From an uncultured Christensenella sp. (GTDB lineage Bacteria > Bacillota_A > Clostridia > Christensenellales > Borkfalkiaceae), in NCBI GenBank assembly GCA_910579295.1, contig CAJTTC010000006.1:60115-124114 (forward strand): a DNA stretch of 64,000 nucleotides, in the 5' to 3' direction. This document shows, in pieces, positions 25,917 through 35,346 of the stretch (within the stretch, counting starts at the first letter, position 1; every line of letters begins with the position of its first letter). Made by a program: the position numbers and the translations under genes. A model generated the notes under the pieces. It did no database searches. It had not been told where the DNA came from and saw only the letters and a program-made list of their open reading frames with translations.

Positions 25917-26870
25917 ATGAATTTAGTATTTTTCGATATAGAATGCGCCAGCGTATATAAAAATACCGCGAAGATTTGCGCGTTCGGCTACGTTTTGTGC
26001 GACGGGCAATTCAATATCATAGAAAAGGAAGATATCTTAATCAATCCCAAGGGCAGATTTCATTTGACCGACGGCAGGGGCGAACACGGGTTGGTGCTTC
26101 CCTACGAGTACGACAAATTTAAAACGTATCCCGTTTTTCCGCAGGTTCACGGCAAAATTCGCAAGCTTTTAGAGGATAAAAATAACTTGGTTTTCGGGCA
26201 CGCTACGATCAACGACGTCAATTATCTCGATTTGGAAACGCGTCGCTTCAATCTGCCGTCGTTCAATTTTTCGTTTTCCGACAGCCAACTTATGTATATG
26301 ACGTCAATTTCAGACTTTACGCGGCAGTTCGGGTTAGAATACATAACAAAGGATTTAGACGTGGATTTTACGCCGCACCGCGCCGCCGACGACGCGTACG
26401 CCACAATGCGCGTTACTCAGACTCTGTGCGCAAAGTATAACTGTTCGTGCGCGGAGATTGAAAAGATTTTGGGCATAAGGCGCGGATACATTAAAAATCA
26501 CAGGATAGTCAAACCTGATTCTTCGGGCTATGCGGAATATCGTACGAATTGTAAACGTGAAAAAGAGGAGCGTGCCAAACGTCGGAATGAATTTTATTGC
26601 ACGGTAAACGGCAGACACAGGGCAAAATCGACGAAATTTAAGGACAAAGTGTTTTGCTTTGCTCGCCCGTTAGAGGATTGCGTCGACGTTTCCATTCCGC
26701 TCCTTGAAAAAATTTTTGTGTTGGGCGGAAAATACTCGCAGAAGCTTGCCGAATGTAACGTTTATGTATGCGAGGAAAACGACGTTTCGGTTCGCACTCA
26801 ATCGGCAAAATTATGCGGTCAACTGCAAATAGTTACTCCGAAAGAATTGGGAGAATTGATAAATGATTGA
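25917..26870 (+). CDS. DEDDh-type 3'-5' exonuclease (DnaQ-like)
   Basis: A 317-residue protein beginning M-N-L-V-F-F-D-I-E-C-A. The acidic residues of exonuclease motif I (D-x-E) are followed by motif II G-H-A-T-I-N-D-V-N-Y-L-D and motif III H-R-A-A-D-D-A-Y-A-T, the DnaQ/RNase T fold that removes nucleotides from 3' ends. The C-terminal 130 residues are Arg/Lys-rich and may bind nucleic acid. I rejected an upstream in-frame start because it would run through the serS terminator; the chosen ATG sits 9 bases after a TATAAT. The gene overlaps the next by 8 bases, so the pair is co-transcribed. The substrate is not known. Confidence 0.82.
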   Translation: MNLVFFDIECASVYKNTAKICAFGYVLCDGQFNIIEKEDILINPKGRFHLTDGRGEHGLVLPYEYDKFKTYPVFPQVHGKIRKLLEDKNNLVFGHATINDVNYLDLETRRFNLPSFNFSFSDSQLMYMTSISDFTRQFGLEYITKDLDVDFTPHRAADDAYATMRVTQTLCAKYNCSCAEIEKILGIRRGYIKNHRIVKPDSSGYAEYRTNCKREKEERAKRRNEFYCTVNGRHRAKSTKFKDKVFCFARPLEDCVDVSIPLLEKIFVLGGKYSQKLAECNVYVCEENDVSVRTQSAKLCGQLQIVTPKELGELIND

Positions 26871-28155
26871 ATTGCCGCAGAAATTTAAGGAGAGGATGTC
26901 CTCGATATTGGGCGAAAAATACGGCGATTTTATCTCGTCGTACGACCGACAGCCGTATAAGGCGATAAGGATAAACACTCTGAAAATAACTCCCGAAGCC
27001 TTTAAGGAAATTTCACCTTTTGAATTGCGCCCCGTTCCGTGGGAAAAGAACGGATTTTACGTCAACGAAGAAAAGGCGGGTAAGAGCATACTGCACGCGG
27101 CGGGGCTGTATTATGTGCAAGAGCCGTCGGCAATGTGCGCCGCACCGTTACTGTCGGTTAAAGAGGGCGAACGCGTTCTCGATTTGTGCTCCGCTCCCGG
27201 CGGCAAGGGCACGCAGCTCGCGCAGGAAATGCACGGCGAGGGTATAATCGTACTCAACGACGTAAACTTATCCCGCGCAAAAATTCTTTCGCAAAACGTG
27301 GAGCGGCTCGGAATTAGAAACGCCGTCGTTATCAGCGAAAGCCCTGACCGAATATGCGATTATTTTGACGGGTATTTCGATAAAGTGCTTGTCGACGCGC
27401 CGTGTTCGGGCGAGGGTATGTTTTTGAAGGAAGCGAGCGCCGTAACCGAATGGAGCGAAGAAAATGTTAAGGCTTGCGCAAAGAGGCAGTCGCTCATACT
27501 CGACAGCGCGCAAAAGGCTTTAAAACCCGACGGGTTGCTTGTATATTCAACCTGTACTTTTGCTCCCGAGGAGGACGAAGAGCAGATAGAGGATTTTCTC
27601 AAACGCTATCATAACTTTAAGCTTATTTCTATGCAAAAGCTGTATCCCAATGAATGCGAGGGCGAGGGGCACTTTGCCGCGCTGTTGCAGAAAATCGACG
27701 GCGAGGAGAACGACGTTCCGCTCTTCAAATTGCAGTCTCCGAATAAACAGTTAAGTTATTCTTGGCGGAATTTTCAATTACATACGCTGTGCAGCGAGGG
27801 GCGTTATGATAATCTTCACTTGGCGGGCAACGTGCTCTATTCATTACCCGATAGTTGTCCCGAATTGCCGTTTAAAACGCTTCGCGCGGGACTTCGTTTG
27901 GGAGAATTTAAAAACGGCAGGTTCGAGCCGTGTCATTCGCTTGCTATGTCGTTGAATAAAAAAGTAATAAGTTTTTCGCTGTCAGAGGAAGGGGCGGTGG
28001 ATTATTTAAAGGGCTATCAGATTATGTATAAGGATTCAGACGGGCTTATGATGTACGGTTGGATACCCGTAACGTATTCAGGATATACCTTGGGCTGGGG
28101 TAAATTAGTTGACGGCGCGCTTAAAAATCATTTACCTAAAGCTCTTAGAATTTAA
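26863..28155 (+). CDS. RsmF/NOL1-NOP2-type RNA m5C methyltransferase
   Basis: A 430-residue SAM-dependent methyltransferase. The SAM-binding loop is V-L-D-L-C-S-A-P-G-G-K-G-T-Q. The two catalytic cysteines are present: V-D-A-P-C-S-G-E-G-M-F and Y-S-T-C-T-F. The C-terminal region (about residues 290-430) matches the extra PUA-like domain of RsmF-type enzymes, which methylate C5 of cytosines in 16S rRNA. Overlap with the upstream exonuclease suggests coupled translation. The family is certain; the exact base is not. Confidence 0.92.
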   Translation: MIELPQKFKERMSSILGEKYGDFISSYDRQPYKAIRINTLKITPEAFKEISPFELRPVPWEKNGFYVNEEKAGKSILHAAGLYYVQEPSAMCAAPLLSVKEGERVLDLCSAPGGKGTQLAQEMHGEGIIVLNDVNLSRAKILSQNVERLGIRNAVVISESPDRICDYFDGYFDKVLVDAPCSGEGMFLKEASAVTEWSEENVKACAKRQSLILDSAQKALKPDGLLVYSTCTFAPEEDEEQIEDFLKRYHNFKLISMQKLYPNECEGEGHFAALLQKIDGEENDVPLFKLQSPNKQLSYSWRNFQLHTLCSEGRYDNLHLAGNVLYSLPDSCPELPFKTLRAGLRLGEFKNGRFEPCHSLAMSLNKKVISFSLSEEGAVDYLKGYQIMYKDSDGLMMYGWIPVTYSGYTLGWGKLVDGALKNHLPKALRI

Positions 28156-28156
28156 T

Positions 28157-28188
28157 AAAAATCCCTCGGCTGCGGGGGATTTTTTACT
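28157..28188 (+). terminator. Terminator of the methyltransferase gene
   Basis: AAAATCCC and GGGGATTTT flank a short loop containing TCGGCTGC, ending in T6, starting 2 bases after the stop codon. Confidence 0.8.
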
Positions 28189-28235
28189 TCCTTATTTTTG
28201 GTGTTCACTTAAAACCAAGGTGGAAGACAAGGAGG

Positions 28236-28296
28236 GGTGAGCAGCGTATCTCGGTGGGAAGTCAAGGGAGTACTGCCGACGCCTCGCCTTTTATTT
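28236..28296 (+). other. Structured intergenic RNA candidate
   Basis: A G-rich stretch folds as stacked helices GGTGAG/CTCGCC, GCGT/ACGC and CGG/CCG around a 21-base loop and is followed by TTTTATTT. It lies between two ordinary terminators, so it is either a third terminator or the 3' end of a small RNA. No promoter is evident and it matches no family I recognise. Confidence 0.3.
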
Positions 28297-28309
28297 CTAC
28301 GTTACATAA

Positions 28310-28351
28310 ACAAAATCCCCCGCGCTGCGGGGGATTTTGTTTTTAAATTTT
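28310..28351. terminator. Bidirectional terminator between converging genes
   Basis: A perfect 14-bp stem ACAAAATCCCCCGC / GCGGGGGATTTTGT with loop GCT and following TTTTAAATTTT lies 10 bases from the end of the converging surface-protein gene. Confidence 0.8.
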
Positions 28352-31300
28352 AGTTGTTTCCGTCGTCGGGTTTATTTTCACCATTTTCGTCGGAGTTTTC
28401 CTTAGGTTCTTCGTTTGCACCCTCGGAGCTTTCCTTAGGTTCTTCATTTGCGCTCTCGGAATTTTCCTTCGGCTCTTCGTTAACGTTTTCCGTACTCTCT
28501 TCGGGCTTATCGCTCAAAAGGCTTTCGTCAACCTCGGCTTCTGCAATTTCGGGAGCTTCGCCGTTAGCCTTTACGTATTTCTTTACGTAACGCTTATTTT
28601 TGTTGAAGTTGTACGAGTTCTTGCCGGCAGTGTTCTTGTGCCCGAATTTCTTTATCATAAATCTGATAAATATTGCGGCAATTGCAACGAGAATAGCGGC
28701 AACAAGCACAATCGAAGCGGCAAGCAACCATACGTTGGTGTTGTTATCGGTCGTCGTGTTGCTATTGCCGTCGTTTGTGGGAGGCGTGGGAACGCCAATA
28801 ATGTCGATATCCTTATCTATGACTGAGTAGTCAATAAACGCAGACATAGTCAAATTGCCGTCATGCCATTCGCCGCCAACGTTTTTAAGCACGTCGTCTA
28901 TTTTGAGGAAAGCGAGGCTTTCGGCGCTATCGCTGTAAGAGAACGAATATCCGCTCTGATTCTTTTCAGCCGTTTCGCCGTTAAAGGGTATAAATGCGGC
29001 TGAATCGTACAGCGAGAAGGTGTAGTAGGTTGCAATGTAGTTATAAAGAGTGCTCTTTATCTCCGCAAGCTTTTCAAGGTCGGCAATATTACCGTCGTTA
29101 TCTTCCAGCGATTCAATTCTCTCGCGGTAGTCCGCAAGAATTTCGTTTACGTATGCGTCGCGCATTCCGTCAAACGTCGATTGGTCAAGCGATATACTGC
29201 TGTGATCGAAAACTACGTAGCTGTCGTTAGTTCCCGCCGCATAGCTCGATTGCTCGTCGCGGGCGCCGCTCCAAAGTTCGAGGCGATAGCTCTTAGCTTC
29301 GCTTCCCGCATGGATATAGAACGTAACCGTTATCCACTTGTCGGCGTATTCGGGATTTTTTGTCGTGTCAATGGTAAACTGATAGGGGATTTGTTCGCTT
29401 TCGGTATAGTCGTAGCGCAACTCCGCCAAATCCGAACTGATGCCGTAAACAATCTTGTTCTTATTCGCCGCCTGCTTTTCCATATAATAATAGGAAGCGT
29501 TGTCGCCTATGCCCGTATTGTACTCGTAAACCTTGCTGTTGCCGTTTCCGCTTGCAACGAGGTGGTGGGGGGCATAAGCCGTCTTAGCCGCGTCAGCGTA
29601 GTAAATCTCGCCCTGAACAAGCTCTTCAAAAGGCACTAATTCGCCGTTTTCGTTATAGAAAGAGCTGTGTTCGTATCTCATGTCGTAATATCTAGTAAGG
29701 TTGTAGAAGTTGGCGTAGAGCTTGTTGTCGTCGCTGTTTGCTCTGTTGTACAAGCCGTCATTTCTCAAGGAGTAGGCAATATTGTCTTTCCTGTCTTGCG
29801 CCGTTTCTTTATCCTTGGGTTTGCCCTTTAAGATATTGCCGTCGTCGTCATACCAGAAATTATACTTGGGCAGAGTGTAGGAAGCAACGCTATTGTTTTT
29901 GGACGATCCGTCAATCAGATATACGTTTGCTATTGCGCCGCGGCTTGCCTTGACTCTTACGCTGAGCGCCGTGTAGCCGCTCGAACTTACCGATGTGGCA
30001 GTGTTTGCAACGTAGCCGTAATTGTAAATTCTGCTGCCTAGTACGTCGCTGAAATTCCTTGACTTATTGACAATGAGGAGCGGCTGAACTGCGTATGATC
30101 CGAATACCTTGTTCCAGACGTTTTCGCTTGTCTCGTTGGGCATACGCTCGATATCTCTCAATGCGCTGAACCATTCCGAATCGGGTGTGTCGTAATTTGC
30201 AACGTTCTCCTTATTGAGCAAGCCTGCAAGTTTATTTGCGTTTGTCTTGTCGTATTCGGTTGCGGGCTGGTACGTAGGCTCTACGTTTATGCTCTTGCCG
30301 TTTACGCCCGTATATGAGGAGGGAGTTGCAAGGTCGGTCTTAATTACGTTTTTGTCACCCTGCTCCGAGTCGAAGTTGCTATTGGTTGTCTGTACGGTTT
30401 CGGTATAGCTGAGCGTTGTCGAATGCGCCGCTCCGGAAGAATATCCGTATACGTCCTTGTCAAGCGACATAACCGACATATTGGCAATTGTCAGCCAACC
30501 CGCCTTGTAAGAAGCGGAAGTCGTGCCCTTGATAGCGGTGTTACCGAAATTGACAACAATCTTGAAATTCTTAGGGGTGGTATCTCTCGAAGTGTTTTCA
30601 ACTCTTACAAAGCACTTGACCCAACCGTTGTATACGTTTTCGTTGTCGCCTATATTTGTAAGCGTTTCCGTGGTGGAGTCAACCGTAAACGAAGAGGAGG
30701 AAACGCTATTGTCGTCAGCGTCAACCGCCTTGATTGTCGCCGCCGTACTGCCGCTCATATCCGCAGTCTTAATCCAGAATGTGATGAGCAGTCGCTCGCC
30801 GTCGCCGATATTGAACGAAGCGTCCGTAATCTGCGCTTCGTATGCCGCGCCCATAGCGCTCAGCATATACATAGCGTTCGTCGAGCCGTCGACGCCGGGT
30901 AGCTTCGCCGCCGTCTTTAATGCGTCCGTAAGAAGTGCGTTGTAATCAGAAGTTAAATTGAGATTCCAGTCTTCCGCATTCGTTACGTTTGTAGTGCCGA
31001 TAAGGTCGTTGGAAACGTTGATGCCGCCTGCGGGGAGCTTAGTGGGCAGGAACGCGTCGGAAGCGCCGTTTGCGAGCGAACCTACTGCGTTTGTATTGTA
31101 GTTGCCCTTCGAGCTGACGAATTTGCCCGTGCTCGTTTCGTCTACCGTCAAGCCCGCCTTAACATTGTTCGCGTCGAGAGCAAGGGGTTGAGTATCGGTC
31201 GAGCTTGCAAAGTCTATAAAGAAATGTCTGTCGGCAAAATTGTTTTCCTTGGTTACGGTTGTGTAGCCGCCGTTGTCGCCGTTAGTCTGATACGTTTCCT

Positions 31301-32501
31301 TGTCTACGCGGAACTCGGTTTTCGCGTTAGGCTCGAGGGGATAGGAGGTATTGTCTTTGTCAATCTTCTCATTGAAAGCCGCGCTCTTCTCGGTCATTTC
31401 GGCGTTATTGAGATATTTGGTGAAAGTGATATCGTCAAAGAACGCATAGCCCTCAACCGTATAGATATCGTCCTCGCCGAGACCCAACGAAAGGTTTACC
31501 GTAGTTTCGGCAAAGTTGCTTGCTTCAACGTATACGGTGTACTGTACCCAGCCGTTATTTTCCCAATTCTCATAGTCAATCGTCTTATCTTCACTGTCGC
31601 CCTCTGTTTCCTTTAAAGGCGCGGGATTAAGCTTTTGAGTATTGATATTTTTAATGACGAACTCGTCAAGGGAGTTGCCCCCGACCTGAGTGTTTACCTT
31701 GATATACGCGCCGCGCTCAAACTCAACCTCTGTTCTTGAAGCCTTAGCTCCGTCGAAATACAGTTCGTCCGTCTTGACCCATACCGAAATTTCACAGGCG
31801 GTGTTGGCTTCGAGGGTAATGGTGGTAGAGCTGTTGTAGTAGCTCTCCGTGCCCGTATAGTAACTGCTGCGGTAGTTGTGAAGCATTAATACCGAAGTTT
31901 CGAGCGGCGTTTTAAAATCCTCGTCAAGGTAGAGCTTGCCGTCCTCGTCGGCATAGGTCGTAACCTCGTTGCCGTCGCCGTCTATCACCTTTCCGTCGTC
32001 ATTGTAGCGGTAGCTGTGGGTAAAGGGATTGCCGATGTACTCTTTATCCTTTTCCTCGGCGTTGCTCTGGGTGGCGGTATGAGGATTTTTGTAGGGAAGG
32101 TCGTCGGTTAACGCTCCGTTGTAATCCTTCTTATTCTTGTCGTCCGATTTGAGGTCGTCGTTGTCCTCGAGCGTCTTGGGCAAGGTCTTGTCCGTAATGT
32201 AATCCCAGCGCTTCTTGCTCGTATCAATAATGCCCGACATAGAAGCTGAGGAATTGCCGCGCGTGCCGCCCGTCCAACTGTCGGGGGAACTGATAGGGTA
32301 AAGCCCCTTGTTGTCCGAATAAAATTCAAAGTTTCCGTTTTTAATCAACTGATTGTCAATCTTTGTAGTCGTCTTGTCGTCATCGTCATCGGGAGGCGTA
32401 GTCTTTGTGCACGCCGCGGTCATACCGATAGTAAGCGACGTCGCAATGGCGGCAAAGCCAATAACGGCAGTCTTTAATGCGGTCCTTTTTTTCCTGTTCA
32501 T
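28350..32501 (-). CDS. Large surface protein with lipobox-like N-terminus and C-terminal TM
   Basis: A 1383-residue protein I cannot assign to a family. The signal sequence ends M-T-A-A-C, which fits a lipobox, followed by an Asp/Thr linker. The bulk is an Asn/Thr/Ser/Tyr-rich outside region with recurring carbohydrate-binding-like beta segments (for example N-x-N-F-E, W-x-x-Y-T-V-Y-V and F-D-D-I-T-F), possibly jelly-roll domains. Near the C-terminus there is one membrane segment (V-W-L-L-A-A-S-I-V-L-V-A-A-I-L-V-A-I-A), a basic stop-transfer, and a cytoplasmic tail with Lys/Tyr-rich and then Glu/Asn-rich repeats. The start follows AAAGGTG. It shares overall architecture with the other large surface proteins of the window. 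Adhesion or substrate capture is inferred. Confidence 0.8.
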   Translation of the reverse strand: MNRKKRTALKTAVIGFAAIATSLTIGMTAACTKTTPPDDDDDKTTTKIDNQLIKNGNFEFYSDNKGLYPISSPDSWTGGTRGNSSASMSGIIDTSKKRWDYITDKTLPKTLEDNDDLKSDDKNKKDYNGALTDDLPYKNPHTATQSNAEEKDKEYIGNPFTHSYRYNDDGKVIDGDGNEVTTYADEDGKLYLDEDFKTPLETSVLMLHNYRSSYYTGTESYYNSSTTITLEANTACEISVWVKTDELYFDGAKASRTEVEFERGAYIKVNTQVGGNSLDEFVIKNINTQKLNPAPLKETEGDSEDKTIDYENWENNGWVQYTVYVEASNFAETTVNLSLGLGEDDIYTVEGYAFFDDITFTKYLNNAEMTEKSAAFNEKIDKDNTSYPLEPNAKTEFRVDKETYQTNGDNGGYTTVTKENNFADRHFFIDFASSTDTQPLALDANNVKAGLTVDETSTGKFVSSKGNYNTNAVGSLANGASDAFLPTKLPAGGINVSNDLIGTTNVTNAEDWNLNLTSDYNALLTDALKTAAKLPGVDGSTNAMYMLSAMGAAYEAQITDASFNIGDGERLLITFWIKTADMSGSTAATIKAVDADDNSVSSSSFTVDSTTETLTNIGDNENVYNGWVKCFVRVENTSRDTTPKNFKIVVNFGNTAIKGTTSASYKAGWLTIANMSVMSLDKDVYGYSSGAAHSTTLSYTETVQTTNSNFDSEQGDKNVIKTDLATPSSYTGVNGKSINVEPTYQPATEYDKTNANKLAGLLNKENVANYDTPDSEWFSALRDIERMPNETSENVWNKVFGSYAVQPLLIVNKSRNFSDVLGSRIYNYGYVANTATSVSSSGYTALSVRVKASRGAIANVYLIDGSSKNNSVASYTLPKYNFWYDDDGNILKGKPKDKETAQDRKDNIAYSLRNDGLYNRANSDDNKLYANFYNLTRYYDMRYEHSSFYNENGELVPFEELVQGEIYYADAAKTAYAPHHLVASGNGNSKVYEYNTGIGDNASYYYMEKQAANKNKIVYGISSDLAELRYDYTESEQIPYQFTIDTTKNPEYADKWITVTFYIHAGSEAKSYRLELWSGARDEQSSYAAGTNDSYVVFDHSSISLDQSTFDGMRDAYVNEILADYRERIESLEDNDGNIADLEKLAEIKSTLYNYIATYYTFSLYDSAAFIPFNGETAEKNQSGYSFSYSDSAESLAFLKIDDVLKNVGGEWHDGNLTMSAFIDYSVIDKDIDIIGVPTPPTNDGNSNTTTDNNTNVWLLAASIVLVAAILVAIAAIFIRFMIKKFGHKNTAGKNSYNFNKNKRYVKKYVKANGEAPEIAEAEVDESLLSDKPEESTENVNEEPKENSESANEEPKESSEGANEEPKENSDENGENKPDDGNN
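28393..28491 (-). repeat. Three 33-bp tandem repeats in the surface-protein tail
   Basis: Three consecutive 33-base units encode an 11-residue repeat close to E-E-P-K-E-N-S-E-S-A-N in the cytoplasmic tail. Such in-frame repeats can change in number by slippage. Confidence 0.8.
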
Positions 32502-32582
32502 ATAACACCTTTATAATAGAGTTTGTCCACCGTACGGTCGCGTGCTGTCCGCCTGCAACAATACGGAATTTCATACCCTATT

Positions 32583-32611
32583 ATTTTAATATAAAAGTAT
32601 GATTTTGGCAA
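32583..32611 (-). promoter_or_regulatory. Promoter of the 1383-residue surface protein
   Basis: Minus strand: TTGCCA (32606-32611), 17-base spacer, TAAAAT (32583-32588), about 80 bases upstream of the start codon. Confidence 0.65.
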
Positions 32612-32710
32612 CTGATTATCGTTGCTGTACGAACAAAAAAATTCATTATTATAAAAATTTTGCAAAAACTTTATTTATATAGGCGTTTTTATGCGCATAA
32701 AGGTGAGGTT

Positions 32711-33070
32711 ATGGAAAGAAATAAGAAAAAAGCCGTAGGCGGCGGATTGCTGCTCGGCGCGGTAAACGGACTGTTCGGCGGCGGTGGCGGTATGATTGGC
32801 GTTCCCGTTTTATCCGATGTGCTCGGCTATGAGCGTAAGCAGGCGCACGCAACGGCGATACTCATTATCACCCCCGTCTGCGCGGTCAGCGCGATCAGTT
32901 ATTTTGTGAACGGCTTCATTGATTGGTCGGTCATAATTCCCGCAACGATAGGCAACGTCGCCGGCGGTTTGCTCGGGGCGAAGCTCCTCGGTAAATTACC
33001 TAAGCTATGGGTGGACATAGTGTTTATCACGCTGATGCTTGTGGCGGGCATAAGAATGGTGATAGGCTGA
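32711..33070 (+). CDS. TauE/SafE half-transporter, subunit 1
   Basis: A 119-residue protein with about four membrane helices. It carries the family start G-G-G-L-L-L-G-A-V-N-G-L-F-G-G-G-G-G and the G-N-V-A-G-G-L-L-G-A-K segment of the TauE/SafE (sulfite or organosulfonate exporter) superfamily. Normal members have eight helices in two such halves; this gene encodes only the first. AAAGGTGAGG precedes the chosen start. Its stop overlaps the start of the next gene (TGATG), so the two halves are made together. Confidence 0.85.
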   Translation: MERNKKKAVGGGLLLGAVNGLFGGGGGMIGVPVLSDVLGYERKQAHATAILIITPVCAVSAISYFVNGFIDWSVIIPATIGNVAGGLLGAKLLGKLPKLWVDIVFITLMLVAGIRMVIG

Positions 33071-33441
33071 TGTCGTTCATAATTTATCTTCTCGCGGGCG
33101 TAGCGGCGGGAGTACTCGGCGGTATGGGTATGGGCGGCGGCACTATACTCATTCCCGTACTGACGATTTTGCTCGGAGTAAATCAACATATCGCGCAGGC
33201 GGCAAACATAATAGCCTTTCTGCCTATGGCGGCGTTAGTGCTACCCGCGCACGCTGAAAACGGGCTGTTGCGCACCGACGACGCGTGGTGGATAATTATT
33301 CCCGCGCTTATAACCACCGTGCTGGCGGGCTTTGTTATGGCGGCTTTGCCGACGGACGTATTGGGCAAGCTTTTCGGTTTCTTCCTTATCGCAATCGCGG
33401 TTAAACAGCTGTTTCCGCTAATACAGCAAATCCGCGGCTGA
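33070..33441 (+). CDS. TauE/SafE half-transporter, subunit 2
   Basis: A 123-residue protein with four helices, again carrying a glycine-rich family motif (A-G-V-L-G-G-M-G-M-G-G-G) and a conserved A-x-x-P-T/L-D...G-K-L-F-G-F-F motif near the end. It is translationally coupled to the first half through a one-base stop-start overlap. The two proteins probably form a heterodimeric eight-helix permease. The anion carried is unknown. Confidence 0.85.
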   Translation: MSFIIYLLAGVAAGVLGGMGMGGGTILIPVLTILLGVNQHIAQAANIIAFLPMAALVLPAHAENGLLRTDDAWWIIIPALITTVLAGFVMAALPTDVLGKLFGFFLIAIAVKQLFPLIQQIRG

Positions 33442-33485
33442 AACGGCGTATTAACCGTAAACATATAAATTAATAAACATATAAA

Positions 33486-35006
33486 TTAATTTGTCGACGC
33501 GCGGGAAAACAGTTTTTTAATGGGGCGAGCCGTTACCATTTCCATACCGTAGAATGCTACAAGCGCAAAGACGCCGACTATTCCGCCGCAGACGACAATC
33601 TTCCATAGGCGCGGCAAAATACCGTCAAACAGATTGCTCAAAAGAGTGCCGAACAGACAGCAGACTCCGCAAATAATTATACTGCGTAACAGATAGCCTA
33701 AGTAATTGATATCGGGGCAGTTCTTTTTCAAAAGCCGCAGGTTGAGCACGGCTGTAATGAGAAAGCTGAGCGATAAACCAACCATATATGCGTTTATGCC
33801 GAGCAGATGCGTAAAGCCGAAAATCATTCCTATCATAGCAATTGCGCCTATAAAGAAATATATTAGAGTGCGCACCTCGAAATTAAGAGAGTTGAGCACC
33901 GTCGTGGTAATCATAGATATGCACATCGGTAGCATCATAAAAGAAAATCTGCTCATAACCGTACCGCTCAGCTCGCTGTTGTAGAAAAGTACGCCGAGGT
34001 CTTTGCCTAACGTAAACATAATGGGGATAAGTACGGTCGCAATGAGTACGGACGACTTTACCGTTCTCTCGATGTCGCGCCTTAGCAATTCAGTGCGCTT
34101 TGCATAGAAATTTTCACTCATTTCGGGCGCAACGACGACGGCAATCGAACCTATCACCGAGTTTGGTATAAAGAGCATAGGAACGCTCATTCCGAGCACC
34201 GTACCGTAAAGCGTAAGCGCTTCACTGCTCGTGTATCCGCAGGCTTTCGAAAGCAGAGCGGGGAGGAACATTGCCACGCACGAGTTTAACAGCGAGGTGG
34301 ACGTGCGCATTGCCGTAATGGGCAACGAGGCTTTCATAAGCGGCTTCAACTGCGATTTGGGGTTGACGAATTTGCCGCCCTTTATCAGATACCAGCCGAC
34401 CGACGCGCAGAAAGAGAATATATATGAAATAAGAACGGCTATTATCGCCGCGCGCGCTCCGCCCTTAGCCGTACCGGCAAAGCTGATAAGTACGCAGCCG
34501 CAGGCGACCATTACGGCGTTTTCTGCAAGCTCGATAATGCTGTATGGCAAAAACTGCTTATTGCCCCAGAAAGAGCCTCGCATTATAGCGTAGACTGACG
34601 TAATTATCAGTCCGGGAAGTAAAAAGAGAAAAATAGTCGCGCATTCCCTGTCGGGGAAAAGGAACAAATACAGATCTCTTGCCAGAAATAAGACCAAAGC
34701 GGCGGGCACGGTAAACATAAGAGTGCATAAAACGCCCGCCGTAACTACCGCGTGCTTGCCCTGTGAGTTGCCCGTAGCGGTATTTTTGGCTATAAGGCGG
34801 GACACGGTTACGGGAATACCGCTTGAAGCGGCGGTTAAAAATACGGAAAACACGGACAGACATATCTGATAGATGCCAAGCCCCTCCGCGCCGATTGAGC
34901 GGGACAGAATAATTCTGTAAATAAAGCTAAGTAACTTTTCAACGGTGGAAAAAACCGTTACTTGCGCCGCCGATTTATAGATATTTGTCTTCTTGGTCTT
35001 TTTCAT
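33486..35006 (-). CDS. SpoVB/MurJ-like polysaccharide flippase (MOP superfamily)
   Basis: A 506-residue membrane protein with about 14 hydrophobic helices. The N-terminus (T-V-F-S-T-V-E-K-L-L-S-F-I-Y-R-I-I-L-S-R, then G-A-E-G-L-G-I-Y-Q) is typical of SpoVB/YtgP lipid-linked-oligosaccharide flippases. In sporulating Bacillota SpoVB is needed for cortex peptidoglycan; other members act in vegetative wall synthesis. No good Shine-Dalgarno is present; ATG at 35006 is chosen over a TTG two codons earlier, and TAAAAT lies close upstream. Sigma-K and likely spore-surface genes nearby favour a sporulation role, but this is inference. Confidence 0.85.
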   Translation of the reverse strand: MKKTKKTNIYKSAAQVTVFSTVEKLLSFIYRIILSRSIGAEGLGIYQICLSVFSVFLTAASSGIPVTVSRLIAKNTATGNSQGKHAVVTAGVLCTLMFTVPAALVLFLARDLYLFLFPDRECATIFLFLLPGLIITSVYAIMRGSFWGNKQFLPYSIIELAENAVMVACGCVLISFAGTAKGGARAAIIAVLISYIFSFCASVGWYLIKGGKFVNPKSQLKPLMKASLPITAMRTSTSLLNSCVAMFLPALLSKACGYTSSEALTLYGTVLGMSVPMLFIPNSVIGSIAVVVAPEMSENFYAKRTELLRRDIERTVKSSVLIATVLIPIMFTLGKDLGVLFYNSELSGTVMSRFSFMMLPMCISMITTTVLNSLNFEVRTLIYFFIGAIAMIGMIFGFTHLLGINAYMVGLSLSFLITAVLNLRLLKKNCPDINYLGYLLRSIIICGVCCLFGTLLSNLFDGILPRLWKIVVCGGIVGVFALVAFYGMEMVTARPIKKLFSRASTN

Positions 35007-35076
35007 CAACAATATTTTACAAACCGTCGCCCCTTAATATTCACATTTTACGACATATTCCGCATATATTTGCAGT

Positions 35077-35346
35077 ATGTATTCGTTGGTGACGGAGAGG
35101 GGCAGATATCTGCGCATAAGGAACGGTGTGAAAAAAGATGACGTTGTCGCCGCCTTTTCGATACCTGCGGGAGAACTCTTCTTCGGTCAGATAATCGAGC
35201 TTAAAAGCGCGAAAAGGTTTTGCTATGCCCGCGTAGGCGATACTTACAGTAGTATAGCTTGTAGGGAGCGCGTCGACGAGGGCGACTTGCGCGAGCTTAA
35301 TGCAAACGCTGTTATCTACCCGAGTTTGAGGGTGTGGTTGCCGTAG
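35077..35346 (+). CDS. Small protein with two LysM-like repeats
   Basis: An 89-residue protein. Its second half reads as a LysM domain: Y-A-R-V-G-D-T-Y-S-S-I-A, then E-G-D-L-R-E-L-N-A-N and P-S-L-R-V-W-L-P, matching the usual V-x-x-G-D-T-L-x-x-I-A...L...N...G-x-x-x-x-I-P pattern. The first half resembles a second, more diverged copy (L-R-I-R-N-G-V-K-K-D-D-V...A-G-E-L-F-F-G-Q-I-I-E-L). There is no signal peptide, as for spore-coat LysM proteins that bind cortex peptidoglycan from the mother cell. It has a weak start context and lies divergent from the SpoVB-like gene. Confidence 0.65.
   Translation: MYSLVTERGRYLRIRNGVKKDDVVAAFSIPAGELFFGQIIELKSAKRFCYARVGDTYSSIACRERVDEGDLRELNANAVIYPSLRVWLP

Noticed and set aside
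32660..32710. Extended N-terminus of the first TauE/SafE half
   Set aside because: The internal ATG at 32711 has a good ribosome binding site and begins the normal family sequence; the upstream codons are charged and unlike the family.
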